A stretch of DNA of 64,000 bases, taken from NCBI GenBank assembly GCA_036172665.1, contig CM069872.1:37310101-37374100 (forward strand). The letters are read 5' to 3'. Shown here piece after piece: positions 1 to 12,378 of this stretch; position 1 is the stretch's first letter, and every line of letters starts with the position of its first letter. Below the pieces are notes generated by a model. It searched no databases. It was not told the DNA's origin and was given only the letters and a program-made list of their open reading frames with translations. The stretch comes from Prosopocoilus inquinatus (Eukaryota; Arthropoda; Insecta; Coleoptera; Lucanidae). The translations under genes were made by a program, and so were the position numbers.

Positions 1-802
1 ACTAAAGTAATGTAAAATAACAGAACGCGACTTGATATGTTACAAAAATTGTGTTATGTAACGTTATATGTTGCGTTACATAACTTTGGATGTGTACGAT
101 CTACTTAAGATCGAACGTTGCGAAATGATGCGATGATCAACAATGATCAAGAAAATGATGATGTGTTGTGTGTGTTACAGAATATATACTCTACAAAGAG
201 AGGGGAACATAAAGAACAACTAAAGTGATTCACGGAAATTAATAAAATCAGGAAATGGGTGATTTCTAACCGTGAATAATTCGAAGAAGTTCACAAGGTG
301 GTCGAAGGAAGCTTAATTGATTTGATAATGCACTTGAATGCTTGTGAAACTAGATGAGCGAGTGTCTTCCGCAAAGGTAAAAACATGGTACTCTAATCCT
401 TCGATGCAGGTGTGGGACGTTTTATGCCTGTCGCACGTGTATTATCTAATACGGAGAAATTAAGAGGTATGAGATTAACAAGCAACCTGCGTTCTAACAA
501 GGGTAGAAGCCAAAAAATGGATAAGATTTAAACTACGAGGAATCAGACACCAGATAGGTCATATTTGTTCGTAGAAAATCTGGAACTTAAGTTGTTGCAC
601 TTAAGTGATTTGATGTTCAGAGTATTCGGATAAAAAATAATAGATTTTTATGTGTTAGATTAATATTAAGTGATACGCAGAAAGGTAAAGCCAAAAATTC
701 CAAATGAGATTTACTCGGAAGCACTGTCCGACGATGTGAAAAATGCGTAAATATTTTTATGGTGATTAAACTAAGTATTCTATAAATGAATGATCCTGAA
801 CA
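1..802. other. No recognised feature
   Basis: AT-rich sequence with stop codons in all frames. I see no gene, RNA gene or repeat with a partner elsewhere in the window. It ends where the inverted-repeat element at 803 begins. Confidence 0.5.
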
Positions 803-1040
803 AAAGTAAAATAAAATAAAAACACTCGGTATTGTTTCATTTAATATATTTAATATAATATTTAATATATTTAGTACTCAATGCACATTTCGGCTGTTAT
901 GCCTTCGTCAGGAGTTATATTAAAAAAACTGAACTAAAACCGACTGTGCGAACTCTTAAATATATTTCGCTTAAACTAATAAGTATTTACTAAATATAGT
1001 AAGTGAAACAATACCGAGTGTTTTTATTTTATTTTACTTT
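803..1040. repeat. Inverted-repeat element, 40-bp arms
   Basis: Arms at 803-842 and 1001-1040 are reverse complements with one mismatch; both contain the stretch AACACTCGGTATTGTTTCA or its complement. About 160 bp lies between them, including alternating AT sequence and the hammerhead-like fold at 861-924 (minus strand). Total length is about 238 bp with no coding capacity. This looks like a small non-autonomous mobile element. No clear target duplication was found. The superfamily is unknown. Confidence 0.7.
861..924 (-). ncRNA. Hammerhead-like self-cleaving RNA, variant
   Basis: On the minus strand the core CTGACGA (911 to 905) is followed by a GGC/GCC stem with loop ATAACA, then GAA, then ATGTGCAT (888-881), then T (880). 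The 8-mer is self-complementary if two central G-U pairs are allowed, so two RNAs could form stem III together. Stem I pairs ACTC (915-912) with GAGT (879-876), then nine more pairs (924-916 with 869-861) across a 6-nt one-sided bulge. Predicted cleavage lies between 880 and 879. The oddity is one unpaired A between the core and stem II, which canonical hammerheads lack. This fold is my inference; activity is unproven. Confidence 0.5.
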
Positions 1041-4000
1041 ATTTTCACCAAGCGCCGACAGTCTCTTGCATTGAATATTTTCTAAATTTAAACGATTTTG
1101 TTTATTTCTTGAACAAATGTTTTTCTCCAACGCAAAAACCAATTCTTCATCCTAAAGCAATCCCATAATTTAATTTTTTTGTATTTTTCATTTTAACCTT
1201 TGTTTCTCGTCTTCATGATTGCACAGAGCATTATTTCATTAAATATTGATACTTGATGAAACTGCAGCTCAAAAACCCGTCTGGACAAATTTATCTTCTT
1301 GCATCCATCCAGAGTGTATTCACACAGTGCATCAAAAGTACATTAGTCGCGACGGTATTCTGATCAGAAGTAAGTGAGGGCCTCATTTAAAATTTAATAT
1401 TTTAAGTAATTATTCATAGTGTTCAAAAACTAAATCTGATTTATTGACAACCTTCAAAAGATGTAATCCGGTAGTTCAGTTCTCCGTGAAGTAAATATTA
1501 AATTTCCGCAACGATTAACTGTTTGTTTCCATTAGAGAGGAGAGATTTCATTGTAATTAAAAATGGACTTGATAAAAAAAAGGTACGCTGACAAAAAAGC
1601 AAGACAGATTACAGTAACGAACTCATGAAATTAAATCTCTGTCTGCAATTCTTTCAACCACCCGATGATTATCTAGCCACGCACATGTAAGCCGCCATTG
1701 ATCGCGGATCTGATTTAATTAACTATTTTTTTTTTAAACAGAGTGCACTGGCTTTGACATAATAACATGTGGGCAGATTAGTATGCCAGTGCATTTTTCT
1801 AATGATAACGCATAACGATGTATGGCGCATCCGGTTGCAGTATTATTACAAATTGAAATCCGCTCCCCTTTGATAAAACTACGATCGTCAAATCTACAAA
1901 GAGCCGGCGAGCTTTTTGATGTAACAGTATTAAGATTTTAATTGAACAGGGTCGCTTGCTTTTATTGCATGATAAATCCGCTGAAATAAAATTGCATGCA
2001 CTCCACGTTTTATTTTTTAATCCTCTTACATCTCACAAATACATATATGTATCTAAATTAAAAAAAAAACACACAAATAATATAATAACAGAAAGGGAAT
2101 AATAATTCAAAGGCCTGAGTACTCTCTAATACCGCATGTATTTAAGTAGATAAGTATGTACGAGCTCGCATCTATGTAATTTACTGTCGAACGTTGCGTT
2201 GTATTATTAATCCAGGAAATGATACACGAGTACGTACGGAACTAGTAATATTTCCTAGCTATTTTTTGCTAAATTCTGCGCTCGCTCATAAATAAACCGG
2301 GGCAGGAACCACGAAGATGTCGGTCTAATGTGCAGGCAAAAAACCCTGCCTTATTCGAACTGACGTGAACTTCCGAGCATGTAAAATGAAAATAACGCGA
2401 ATATGCGGTTGAAATATAAACTGCCGGAGCAGGAGTCAGTCGGAAGGATTTAAAATATATGTTTACATTGGGCGGAAGGAAATTTTACATGATCAAAAAG
2501 TTTTTGTAAATACCTCATGCTGTATGTACTTTGTAATAACTCCAACAAAATACGTGGGGGAAAAAAAATTGAAATTTCGATTACTGAAAATCGTTTAAAT
2601 TAAATAAGTAAAATAAATGAATATATAATTGACATGTTTGCGTTGTGACAAGCCCCGTTATTATTTTTTCAAGGATAATCAAGGAGGCTTTTATTTGTTG
2701 AAATAATTCTGTTTCTTCGAGTATTCCTAATGGAATTTAATTTATTTCAAATTAAAGGTGAATTTTGAAAGGGATGGGCAATTTAATACACAAATCTGAC
2801 TGGAATAAATATATGGTTTCATCAAAATTCCAGGCCGTTTCGAATTATGATGTTGTTCAAATAAAACGCGCCTGCAAAAACAAACAAGCTGACTAGTGCA
2901 AAAAAGAGGGAATTTCGTTTGCCCACCTGCCATTTAAATTAATAAATACATAACAACAACAACAACAGCAATAAAATTGGATGTTTTTGCGTACGCAGGC
3001 ATTTTCTAATCGCGAAGGCAATCCAAACAATAAATGGAAATAAATACCCCGCCGTAAATCACACGGAACAATTTAATGATTATTGTGCTTCAATTCTGAA
3101 AAATTATGAAACTGTAGCGAAATTAATTTATTGCTTCAATTTGCGTGGAATATGCAGTAAATCACGGCGGTGATTTAGAGCGGTTCAGACAATACGCGCA
3201 TGTGGATCGAGTTGGACATAATTTCCTGTTCCTCGTAGTATACATCCTAGGCTTCGTGTTCACATCAGGAAGCACCAAAACTTGCTTCGCTGCACAAGTA
3301 TTAAATTTAACTTAAAAACGACGTTCCTGAATTACCCACACTCTTATTCAAACCGCAAAGGCCCGGAAACTTTTAATAAGACAATCTTTCTCCTGCGGAC
3401 AAATACGACAGACAGCAACACAAAAGAAACAAACCAACAAAGCAAAGGTAAATCCCCATCTGATCCTCCTAGCTGCGGCCACTAATGGTGTCGTGTTCAG
3501 GACCACGTCCAATCACACCGAGCGGAATTACCAAGACTTTCAAGGTGATCGACTTGGCAGAGGATTCACGCGTCATTTTGACGCAGGAAACTTGTTAATT
3601 TAGTTGCAAAGCCAAAATAAGCCGATATTTTTCTAGTCCTTGGAACAACCACGGAAGTCACGTCGTACGGTTTTTAGAGGGTTGACGTGCTTTTACAGAT
3701 GACATCATTTTTGAGTTAAGTGCACGATCCACATAAATGATAAATTGGACTCTCGAGACGACATGTGTATGTCAAGTTTCATTGAGAAGACAACGGTATA
3801 TGCATTAGCAAGACTAGATTCGGTAAACATCTCTTTATTAAAATCGTAAATACTCCACAAACAATAAATGATTATCATGAAAAGGGAAACGTAGACTCAG
3901 TTTAAAAAAAATAAAATAAAGACTCACCCTTACTTTAATTCGAAAACATTTCACAAAAATCACTACAGATCTTTAGGACAAAATTAAAAATTGGTTGCAA

Positions 4001-4240
4001 ATATGTTTTGATTGGTATGAGGCTCCAAATAGCAACTTTATACAGCTGTTCAAAGATTTTATTGCAATCATTAAAGCTAGGCCTTTCGTAGGATATCTGG
4101 TAAAAACCAGTATATAGATAAACTGTTATAATTAGTAAGATAAACTTCAATGGAGACAAATATCTTACATGACATTATACTTTTTATAATTATTAGTATT
4201 GAAAATCAGTTATTCCAATCTATACATTACACTAATTCAA
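1041..4240. other. Long stretch without a supported gene
   Basis: AT-rich DNA with only short open frames (under 75 codons) and no recognisable protein motif. Small simple-sequence patches occur, such as a CAA run near 2950-2970. I see no transposon homology and no RNA gene. Confidence 0.5.
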
Positions 4241-4249
4241 TCTTGCTCG

Positions 4250-4740
4250 TCACTTGATAAGTTGTTCACTGGGCACTGCCTTCGTCAGTATATCTGCAAT
4301 TTGAACTTTAGTATTTACATGTTGAATATCTACAATACCTTTCTGAGTTAAATCACGAAGAAAATTGTGTGTTATATCCACATGTTTTAGTAGATACATA
4401 TGTGCAGGACTGGTTTTCTTCAAAAATTGGAATAGGTTCCTTAGAAATGACACCTAAATCAATCAAGAATTGCTTGAATCAGATAAGTTCAGGAGTTGCC
4501 ACAGCTAAAGCAACATATTCCGCTTCAGTTGATGAAAGAGCAACAGTTGTTTGCTTTTTCGTTGTCCAGGAAACAATACTACCAAAAACTTGTACATTTT
4601 CTATCGGGATTGCTGCCCCAATTTGCATCTGCATAACCCAAGATAGGTCTCTTCCATCTCTTCTGTACAATAAACCAAATTCAAGTGTTCCTTTAATATA
4701 ACGTAAAATTCTTTTCAGTCCTTTCCATTGTGTTTCAGTT
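4250..4740 (-). pseudogene. Copia RNase H remnant
   Basis: Frame 4670-4479 reads SIVSWTTKKQTTVALSSTEAEY, the diagnostic copia RNase H segment with the catalytic Glu of STEAEY. Frame 4453-4250 ends with HVNTKVQIADILTKAVP, the usual C-terminal ADILTK motif. The two parts are separated by a frameshift. This is the 3' end of the coding region. Confidence 0.88.
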
Positions 4741-5071
4741 CCATTGCTTTCTGAAGCGTGCTGAAATAATTAACTGCATTGCTTAGATCAGGTCACGTAA
4801 TTAACGTACTGGATACAATGTTTGACTCAGAAATAATTCTCCATCAGATCTTCTAATATTGATTCCAAGAAATGAATTCAATTCTCCTCAATCTTTCATG
4901 TGAAATTTCTTAATCAGTGCCGCTTTCAATTCTTGAATTTTCTTTTCATCTTTTTCTGCGATTATGTCATCGATGTTGTCAGTTTCCTCATAACCTCTTT
5001 CGATTGAGACATCCTTTTATTACCAGTCTTGCTTTGTACCTCTCTATATTTCCATCGCTGCCACATTTTAT

Positions 5072-5374
5072 CTAAAAAATCCATTTATTATCTATTGTAC
5101 GTTTTCCATTTGGTAAATCTAATAAATTCAATGTGTTATTTTCTTTTAAAGCACTCATTTCTTCCTTTATTGCGTTCATTGACATTCCTTTATCGGCTCT
5201 TTCCTGAATATCTTTATAATTGTCCGGTACATCATCTAAATATCCTTCAGCATTTAATGCTAATACTGCGTAATCATCTAAATATTTAGGTCTACTAATT
5301 CTTCTTTGACTTCTTCGAATTGCTTCAAATTTTGTGTACCTCTCCAGGTTTCTCGTTCTCTTCTTCCACCTCAT
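5072..5374 (-). pseudogene. Copia reverse transcriptase N-terminal remnant
   Basis: RRSQRRISRPKYLDDY is the linker before copia RT. MNAIKEEMSALKENNTLNL and LPNGKRTIDNKWIF match the start of the RT domain. The reading continues briefly with an ERYKARLVIKG-like stretch near 5040 and then stops. The catalytic YVDD region is absent, so a deletion joins this part to the RT C-terminus and RNase H near 4.9-4.7 kb. Confidence 0.82.
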
Positions 5375-5450
5375 TTATTTCTTCTGAATTTTCAACTATG
5401 CTTTTTCATTTCATTTTTTTTTTCATCCTTCAGCTCATCTTTATCGTCTT

Positions 5451-5946
5451 TTACAATCGAATACTTAGTAGTTGCGACAAAACAAACTTTGTTTCATCAA
5501 AAACAACATCCTTTCCAAAAAATATTTTCTTTTCCTCAGGGCACCGTAATTTATATCCATCTGGGCAATAGCTTAGAAAATGACACTTTTTGGATCTTGA
5601 TTCAAATTTTTCAGCTATCAATTCGCAGAAAAATATACATCCAAAAACTTTCAATTTCCTCAAGTTGGGTTTCTGCAAGTACCATAACGCTGCAGGAACA
5701 TTTCCATTTAACGCGGAAGTGGGATTTAGATTAATTAGATACACCGCAGCTAAAACAGCTTCTGACCAAAATGCTTTTCATAATTTTGAATTCCGAAGCA
5801 TACAACAAGCCTTCTCGATTATCCTGCGATTCATAAGTTACGCTACACCATTCTACTGGGGGAATTCCTTTTGTTTCCGAAAACTGCTTCATTTCCTTCG
5901 AAATGTATTCACGTCCATTGTCACATCTGAATAGATTGAGTTTCAA
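5451..5946 (-). pseudogene. Copia integrase remnant
   Basis: Frame 5946-5731 has CDNGREYISKEMKQF, carrying the second catalytic Asp region, then a decayed version of the segment around the catalytic Glu. Frame 5744-5451 continues with LKVFGC, KKCHFLSYCPDGYKL and FGKDVVFDE, typical of the copia integrase C-terminus. A frameshift near 5740 separates them. No intact catalytic triad can be read. Confidence 0.85.
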
Positions 5947-6009
5947 ATTAAAATGAGCAACTGCAATAGCTTAAAAAATTTTAAATAATGAAATATTTTT
6001 GACTTTGTT

Positions 6010-6673
6010 CTATCGTGTATGGAGCTGTAAAATGCGTAAAATCATCAACAAATATAAAGTTTTCTCAAAAAATATGCGGAAACCTTTGATTTCTAATCTT
6101 CTGACAAATAGGAGATTGTACCAGAATATTTTATACTTTACTTTAATTTTAATTGCCTTGCCGTTGACAATACTAATGACATCCATTTCTCCAACATGTT
6201 TAGCTAAGAGACTTGGCAATTTTAATTTTTATAGGTTCCGCCAATTTCCGGACGTTTTCCAGTCGAATGTGTTTTCCAACGATATGCTCCGTAGCTCCTG
6301 AATCTAAAAACCAACTAATTCCTTTCACTGTTTTATTGTTACTCACAGCAGAAAATGAGAATCCATCATTTTCGATATTCTCTTTTTGTTCTTCAGAAGA
6401 CATATGTGCTGATTTCATCGTTTGTTTGAAACTCTTCGTGACATATTGTAATTTCTGTTGACATTCCGCTTTCTTATAACCTACTATTCCACAACTGTAA
6501 CTACAAAATTGACGATTCTTCTCAGAATTCAATTTCTTCAAATTGGTCGTACCTCGTGAAATAAATGCTGTAGACAACTGCAGTTCATTTCGAGTTTTCT
6601 TCCTTAAGTCATTTCGTTTTGACTCTTCATCCCAAAGCCAATTTCTCACAAGAATCGCCTTCTTTAATTTCAA
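6010..6673 (-). pseudogene. Copia gag C-terminus and protease remnant
   Basis: The frame 6673-6200 has a damaged CCHC knuckle (CGIVGYKKAEC, with Tyr where the zinc-binding His should be) and, further on, WFLDSGATEHIV, the DSG catalytic motif of retroviral-type aspartic proteases. A frameshift near 6200 moves the reading to 6219-6010, where VGEMDVISIVNG and RRLEIKGFRI continue the protease to integrase linker. The sequence then jumps to an integrase-like segment, which implies an internal deletion. Confidence 0.85.
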
Positions 6674-6759
6674 TCATTTCCGTGTACTCTTGTTCTATAA
6701 ATTTCACCAATTCCATCTCATTTACGAAGGTTACAATTCTAGTTAAGTTTTAGAAAGAC

Positions 6760-7160
6760 TGGCATAATACATTTAATTAATATCAATTGTCGGAGTCAAT
6801 GCAAAATGAATGCGCGTATTGTTGGTTACATAAACAAATTTTTCATCCAGTCGACCAAACCTGTAGTGGTTATTGCGTGCCGCATAGACTTCTTGGGCTT
6901 TGGCTGGTTTATTTATTAACGAGCGTTAAAGATTCGTACTTTTTATGGCTACGACCGCTTCAGCATATTAATACTTCCTCATATATTTACCGGGACCTTC
7001 CTTCTAGAGATCGCCTAGGTCTGGCAATCATAACCAACGGTCAATTTCAGCATTATTTGTGGGATGATGGCTTATAAGGCTACAAACTCGTTGGTACTTG
7101 TAATTTCTCACAAATTTTAAAACAAGAAATTGCCGCGCGATGTCGCAACCTAACCATGTC
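6760..7160. other. No recognised feature
   Basis: A 96-codon open frame at 6787-7077 shows no motif I recognise and is not supported as a gene. The stretch separates the copia remnant from the dispersed repeat at 7164. Confidence 0.4.
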
Positions 7161-7163
7161 TTC

Positions 7164-7440
7164 AAAGTTGGTAGAGCTGGACTGTGTATTAGAAGGTTGC
7201 CTTGATCAGCGAAGGGGCAGAGGGTGCGTATCTCGTTATGTCACGTCACGTGATAAATTCCATTGTGCATATTAATACATATTAACGTAGGGTCAATTGA
7301 TTCCATTTTTAGTGAATCAGATTAAGCTTTAAGAAACAGATTAAAACTGGCTCTATTTACTTCATTGTGACGGATAGAAGTTTCGTGTGACGTCATGAGT
7401 TACTTTTCCGAGGAGGAAATTTCAAACTGCATATTAAATG
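7164..7440. repeat. Dispersed repeat, copy 1 (empty-site copy)
   Basis: This segment aligns with 46553-47050. Shared landmarks are GGTAGAGCTGG, GTCACGTCACGTGATAAATTC, GATTCCATTTTT, CTCTATTTACTTCA and GACGTCATGAGTTACTTT. The 46-kb copy carries an extra 205-bp MITE at the position matching about 7330-7335 here, so this copy preserves the unoccupied site. The family is unknown and non-coding; it may be part of a larger mobile element. Confidence 0.75.
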
Positions 7441-9079
7441 GGAACGAGGCAACCTGTTAGATGCTATATCAGTTTTAGCAACCTTACTTGTCTTATTATA
7501 GTTCTGAAGTTAAAAAATATGTTTCTGATTTATAACTGAGATGGTTAAACCATGCAATTTAGGACGGAATGTATATATTAGTAATTTCTGAAAAAGACTG
7601 TTTCAACATATGCATTTGAAGTGACGTTTAATTGTGAATACAACTGTAAAGTAAATTACACAGTTTTAATGAATCCCGTTTACATAAGTCAAGCCTCAAA
7701 ATAATACCCGGCGTTATTGCCAGTGATTGCATCTATTATCATCATTTATGAGGCCTTCTGGGTTATTACTCGGTGCAATACACTCCTCCGTCTTGAATCG
7801 AGAAATATATGCTTAACATGGTTTAATAACTCGAGCGAATGTCGGAGTATAATGTAGATATATCATTTACAAGCAGAGAATTTTGCTAAGATGAGGCAAA
7901 GTTACGACCGGCCGTAACTGTAAAACGTACGTACAGACGTGCGAATTTCGAATTTAAAGCGTTCGTTCCGAATGCAACGACCAGAGGGATGCATTTAGGG
8001 CGAGCATCGTGATTATTTCTCGATCGTCTTAACATTGTGTCTCATCTCCTCGAGAAAATATGCGCGCAGACCGCGAGACAATTTGATTCGCCTGTAAACG
8101 CAATTTCGCCTGTAATAAGGTCGCTGGCACTTCATCTCGTTCAGAATAAAAAACCTAAATGAATTTAACATAAATTCCGGCTCGCCCTAATATATCTTTT
8201 TGAAAGTATAAATTGTTGTATATGTGCGGAGCAGCCACAAAGGGCGCTTTCTTTCGCCCTTCACCGTACAAGCTGTTATGCGATGTGGGGATTATACCTA
8301 CCTTGCTGCACAAATATTGGCATGAATATTTTACACATAAAATATGAATGTATGCTGATAAGACAATAACAAAAAGAATGCCGGTTATATTGCAACTCGC
8401 ACTTGAAGGAACAAGATTGCTCCTCTCTATGAAAACCTTCATAGACTCATAGACTTCCTTGAACAAATCTACGAGTCATATTCGTATAAATAACTTTAAC
8501 AAATTATTCGGACAAATATACATTAGTACATACGTACATACATGCGTACTTGTACTCCTACAATTATAATTAATGTACTCGTGATCATCGCAGGTATTAT
8601 TATATTGTTACAACATCTTCTGCGATCATAATTACATTCTCATTTCAAAAGGACCATTAGTTTAACAATAGATACCTAAATGATTCCTTTCGCTGCTGTT
8701 TGTCTGACTGATTTACCAATGGTTCATAACGGACTAATGTTGCTTTGTCAAAAAATATACTGAAGCTGGTTTTACAAAACTAAAATAAGGCAAAAATATT
8801 ATTAGGAGTCGTTTCCTTTTATTTGCGCCCGATGGTACAGTTGCGGCTTTTGAAAACTGGTACACTTTGCCAAATACATTGTTCCGGCGGTGTAAACCGA
8901 TCTAAATCTGAAGTTTCTAAACGTCACTCAAATCACTCTAACTCCTTCTATAAATTTGTCAAATTGGACACTGACATTGAAATGATAGATGAAGGTTTGA
9001 TTCACACATTACAATTTTACAATTTTTTGATATTGATGTCAATTCTCAGTGTTCAAGGGCTGCAACTGTACATTAAAAG
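7441..9079. other. No recognised feature
   Basis: AT-rich sequence with short open frames and no motif. Near 8515-8555 there is imperfect repetition of GTACATAC-like words. From about 8820 the sequence may already be the worn upstream part of the non-LTR element that is clear from 9.1 kb. Confidence 0.4.
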
Positions 9080-10225
9080 TTTTATTTGCGAACAGAAATC
9101 ATGAGCTACCACTGGCAGTTTTGCATTACCGTGGTCTGGACATGACTGCGGTTGGTCTGATCTGTAACTATTTAACCGCCCGCACGCAATCTCTTATTAA
9201 TAACTTCTGACTATGTTTGCATTCGATCAGGTGTTCCGCAATTGTACCGCTACTGTTTGCAATCTATGTATCGAAATTTTATACTTTCTGGAACGTCTTT
9301 GGCAACATATACGCTGACAACAACTTACGAGTTGTACATCTTTCCGTCAATAACGTTAACAGTGCTTTGGCCGAAACTTAAAAATTAATCCCAACAAATC
9401 TATTTGGTAGAATTAAATATCGTAATGCTGCATTGTCTCTGATTAAAATTGTGCTAAATGATACTTTTCTGTCCCTTTGTTGTAGTTTTAAATGTTTGGG
9501 TCTTCTCTTGGACAATAGTCTATGATTCAAAGAACAAATCACTGCCTTGCAAAATGTTATACCCCAGTAGGCAAATCGTTACCATCAGAGCCAAAACAGC
9601 CGTTAATGATGATAGCTTAGTTCTATCTCACTTCAATTATTGTGATGTTAAACATATGTCACTCGTAATTGGATTTTAATGACTGCAGGCGCATTCAGGT
9701 TGTGCAGAACTCTTGTATGCGCTTCATTATTGGCTTTCCTGGATGGAAACATATTTCACATAAACTGATTGTTACTTTCTGGTTTCAAATGAAAGGTAGA
9801 CGACTTTTTCATCTCGCATGCTTCGGTCATAAAATCTTATATTCAAAAACTCCTCCTTACCTCCTTGCCAAGTTCAGACAAAGAAGACACGTTCATGTAT
9901 GTTGTTGCACAATAATGAAAATTGAAATGAAATTGTTGCCGTTGGGAGAATTCGAATAAATGTAATGACTGGAAGTTTCGTAAAAATATTAAAATTGCCC
10001 TTTTAAATCGAACTCTTGATGGTCGGTACGGTGATGACTGCCTTATATCCCGACTTCCTGGAAACCTCGAACATCGTCAGATACGCTGAACTGCAAAGAC
10101 TTACCTTCATAAGTGCTTGGCGCGACCCAGAAGTACAAATACGTTCGGATTTTACAAAACAAGACGATCTTCAGGAAATGGAAATGAATATTACATTAAA
10201 TATCTTACATCTAATGCCTTATTAA
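9080..10225 (+). pseudogene. Non-LTR retrotransposon RT C-terminus, jockey/CR1-like
   Basis: Broken plus-strand frames carry RT landmarks in order: LTARTQSLI near 9175, a SGVPQ remnant near 9230, NPNKSIW near 9390, VLSHFNYCDV at about 9618-9650, then DCRRIQVVQNSCMRFI (9675 on) and PPYLLAKF near 9850. This order is that of the RT thumb and C-terminal region of jockey/CR1-type elements. There are many stops and frameshifts. The end near 10225 is uncertain. Confidence 0.8.
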
Positions 10226-11315
10226 CTGAAGTCTGCAGTTATTTTTGACGAAACTCATGCAAAACATTAGTTTAAAACCCAACTTTGAGCATAAGTCAAA
10301 ATGAAGTTTCTTGTCATGGTTTTATTTCCACAACAAAACTCTTTTTACTTATTCTTGTTTCAGCAGAGAATGTTCGTTTGATGTCACCGTCATATTATTA
10401 GGACTTCGGGGTTCGCAAATAATAAACGTGACTTGATTTCCAAAACTTTAATTAAATACTAGCTTAACACAATAAAAATTACACAAACAACACAAACACT
10501 TATTTTAATAAAAAAACACTTCTATAGTTCATCGTATATGTCGCCCAAGATGCTCATACTATCGCTCGCTAAATGTAGACTGTTTAAATTGCGCGCCGTA
10601 ATTCTTTAAATATCCAATATCGCCGTTATTAGAAACGCCATCAAACTATGACGAATTCTCTGGAACATTCCGGACAGGTGGCGTACTCCAGAATGCTGAA
10701 AAATCATTCCATCAACCCGAGAAACTACTTCTTGTTCTTCCAAAAAGCATGGAAACTTTGAAGTACTTATAAATTTTGACAGGAAAATGTTATTAATGAA
10801 AGTCCACTTTAATTGATAAAATATTTGCTTGTCCTGGTATTTTGTGGGCGCGATAGTACATAACTTAAATTTACTCTAAATATACTCTTACTATTCCATC
10901 ATATAAGACGCAACAGTTCAAAAGTAGTTTCTCTTACCAAATAGCGGCAAATGTGAGTGAAACACCGCCTGAGTTACTAAATCTGTCTTTAGGTCGCTTA
11001 AAGTCGGTAATCAGGGATAAGCTCAACCAGAGTGCGTGTTTCAAGTTAATGATACGTTGTTTCAAATGAATGAACATTTATAGTGTTTTTTTTTCTAGAT
11101 ATTATCTTAGTTAGACCGCCAATACAATACACTAATTTTTAGGTTTTCATTTATTTATGTCAGTCTGAATTTATCCTTTGATTACCATTGCAGTGTCATG
11201 TTTGAAAAATCGCTTTCTAAATTAGTTTTACTTTTTGAATTTTACACAAAATTCAACATGTGTATTTCAGGCAAAAAATGTTTGGCTGCATTTCATAGGC
11301 GCGGTTATTGACGCG
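10226..11315. other. No recognised feature
   Basis: AT-rich DNA without open frames of note. I see no repeat partner in this window and no RNA gene. Confidence 0.4.
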
Positions 11316-12260
11316 GGTTTGGCATGGATTGACCGACACCGACGAGACCTTTGTTTTCCTTGTAGATCGTTTCTTAGGTCAAGGAACGTACGTAAACGAA
11401 CGTGTAATAAAGGGAATTTTGTAGGGGAATCCTTGTCATTAAACGCTACTTGCGATGCATCGTCGGATTTTATTTTTCTTATAAAGCAATTAACGCGATC
11501 GCTTTTTAACTGTGTTTTCCGGAGACGTTGACTTTTCGATATTTATCCGTTGACCGAAACTGTTAGAAAACGCACTTTGTGGCATTTGGTACGGGTGGCA
11601 CAAAAAGGGAAGTTGGTAAATACATGAAAATCATTGGTAGGACTTATTAATTGATAGGATTCATTAGTTAATAGGCAATAGCCAGTGTATAGTGTACAAA
11701 TGAGTATGGCAGTGTTATAGCAATTAGTTATACTACTACTTTTTACTGACACGGGTTCCACGCACCGACGTGACGCGGCTCAAATTACTAAAAGCCAAGG
11801 AACGTCCACGAACGTACGCTTGATGAGCAAATTTCTGGAGGAGTATCCGAAGTTACTAAACCATACTTGCGCTTCATCGACGAATTTTATGTTTACTAAA
11901 ATGTAATTAACGCGCGCGTACGAAAACGAACGTGTAATAAAGGGAATTTTGTAGGGGAATCCTTGTCATTAAACGTTACCTGCGCTGCATCGTCGGATTT
12001 TATTTTTCTTGAAAAGCAATTAGCACGACCGCTTTTTCACTATGTTTTCGCAAGACGCTGACTTTTTATATTCGTCCGTCGACGCAAACTTTTAGAAAAC
12101 ACACTTTGTGGCATCGGGGCACAAATGGTATAAAAAGGAAAGTAGGTAAATGCAAGTAAGTCAGTCATTAATTAGGTAAGTCATTATACGAGAGGACTTG
12201 TTAGTTGATAGGACTGTAATCAGTGTTTGTGAAAATGTGTAAGGTAATAGATTAGTGAAT
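11316..12260. repeat. Degenerate direct repeats, three copies
   Basis: A unit beginning near 11375 (AACGTACGTAAACGAACG, then TAATAAAGGGAATTTTGTAG) recurs at about 11915-12255 with roughly 80 percent identity by eye. A shorter, more diverged copy lies at about 11790-11915. The two long copies are offset by 530 bp and share the tail ACTTTGTGGCAT and a later GGACTT...TTGATAGGA segment. The block is richer in CG words than its surroundings. The 98-codon frame at 11235-11531 is an accident of the first copy. The repeat could be an old satellite or tandem LTR fragments. Confidence 0.65.
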
Positions 12261-12378
12261 TCGTGATGTGGTCCTCGGATGGAAGAGCAAAGTACATAAT
12301 CGGTAATAAAAAACTTTATTTATTTTTATGCCAAGTGAGTGAAGTATCCACTTCTCTTGTGATCAAGAAGAAGGGCAT

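Larger units (their letters stand above)
4250..6750 (-). mobile_element. Degraded Ty1/copia retrotransposon
   Basis: Minus-strand frames show, in copia order from 6.7 kb down to 4.25 kb: gag zinc knuckle, aspartic protease, integrase, reverse transcriptase and RNase H. The order protease-integrase-RT-RNase H separates copia from gypsy. At about 2.5 kb it is roughly half the usual internal length. The integrase N-terminal part and most of the RT core are deleted, and frameshifts and stops break the rest. I could not find paired LTRs, so the outer ends are approximate. The element cannot be autonomous. Confidence 0.88.

Noticed and set aside
5029..6746. Several plus-strand frames of 80-140 codons
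   Set aside because: They are antisense shadows of the copia coding strand, which carries all the recognisable motifs.
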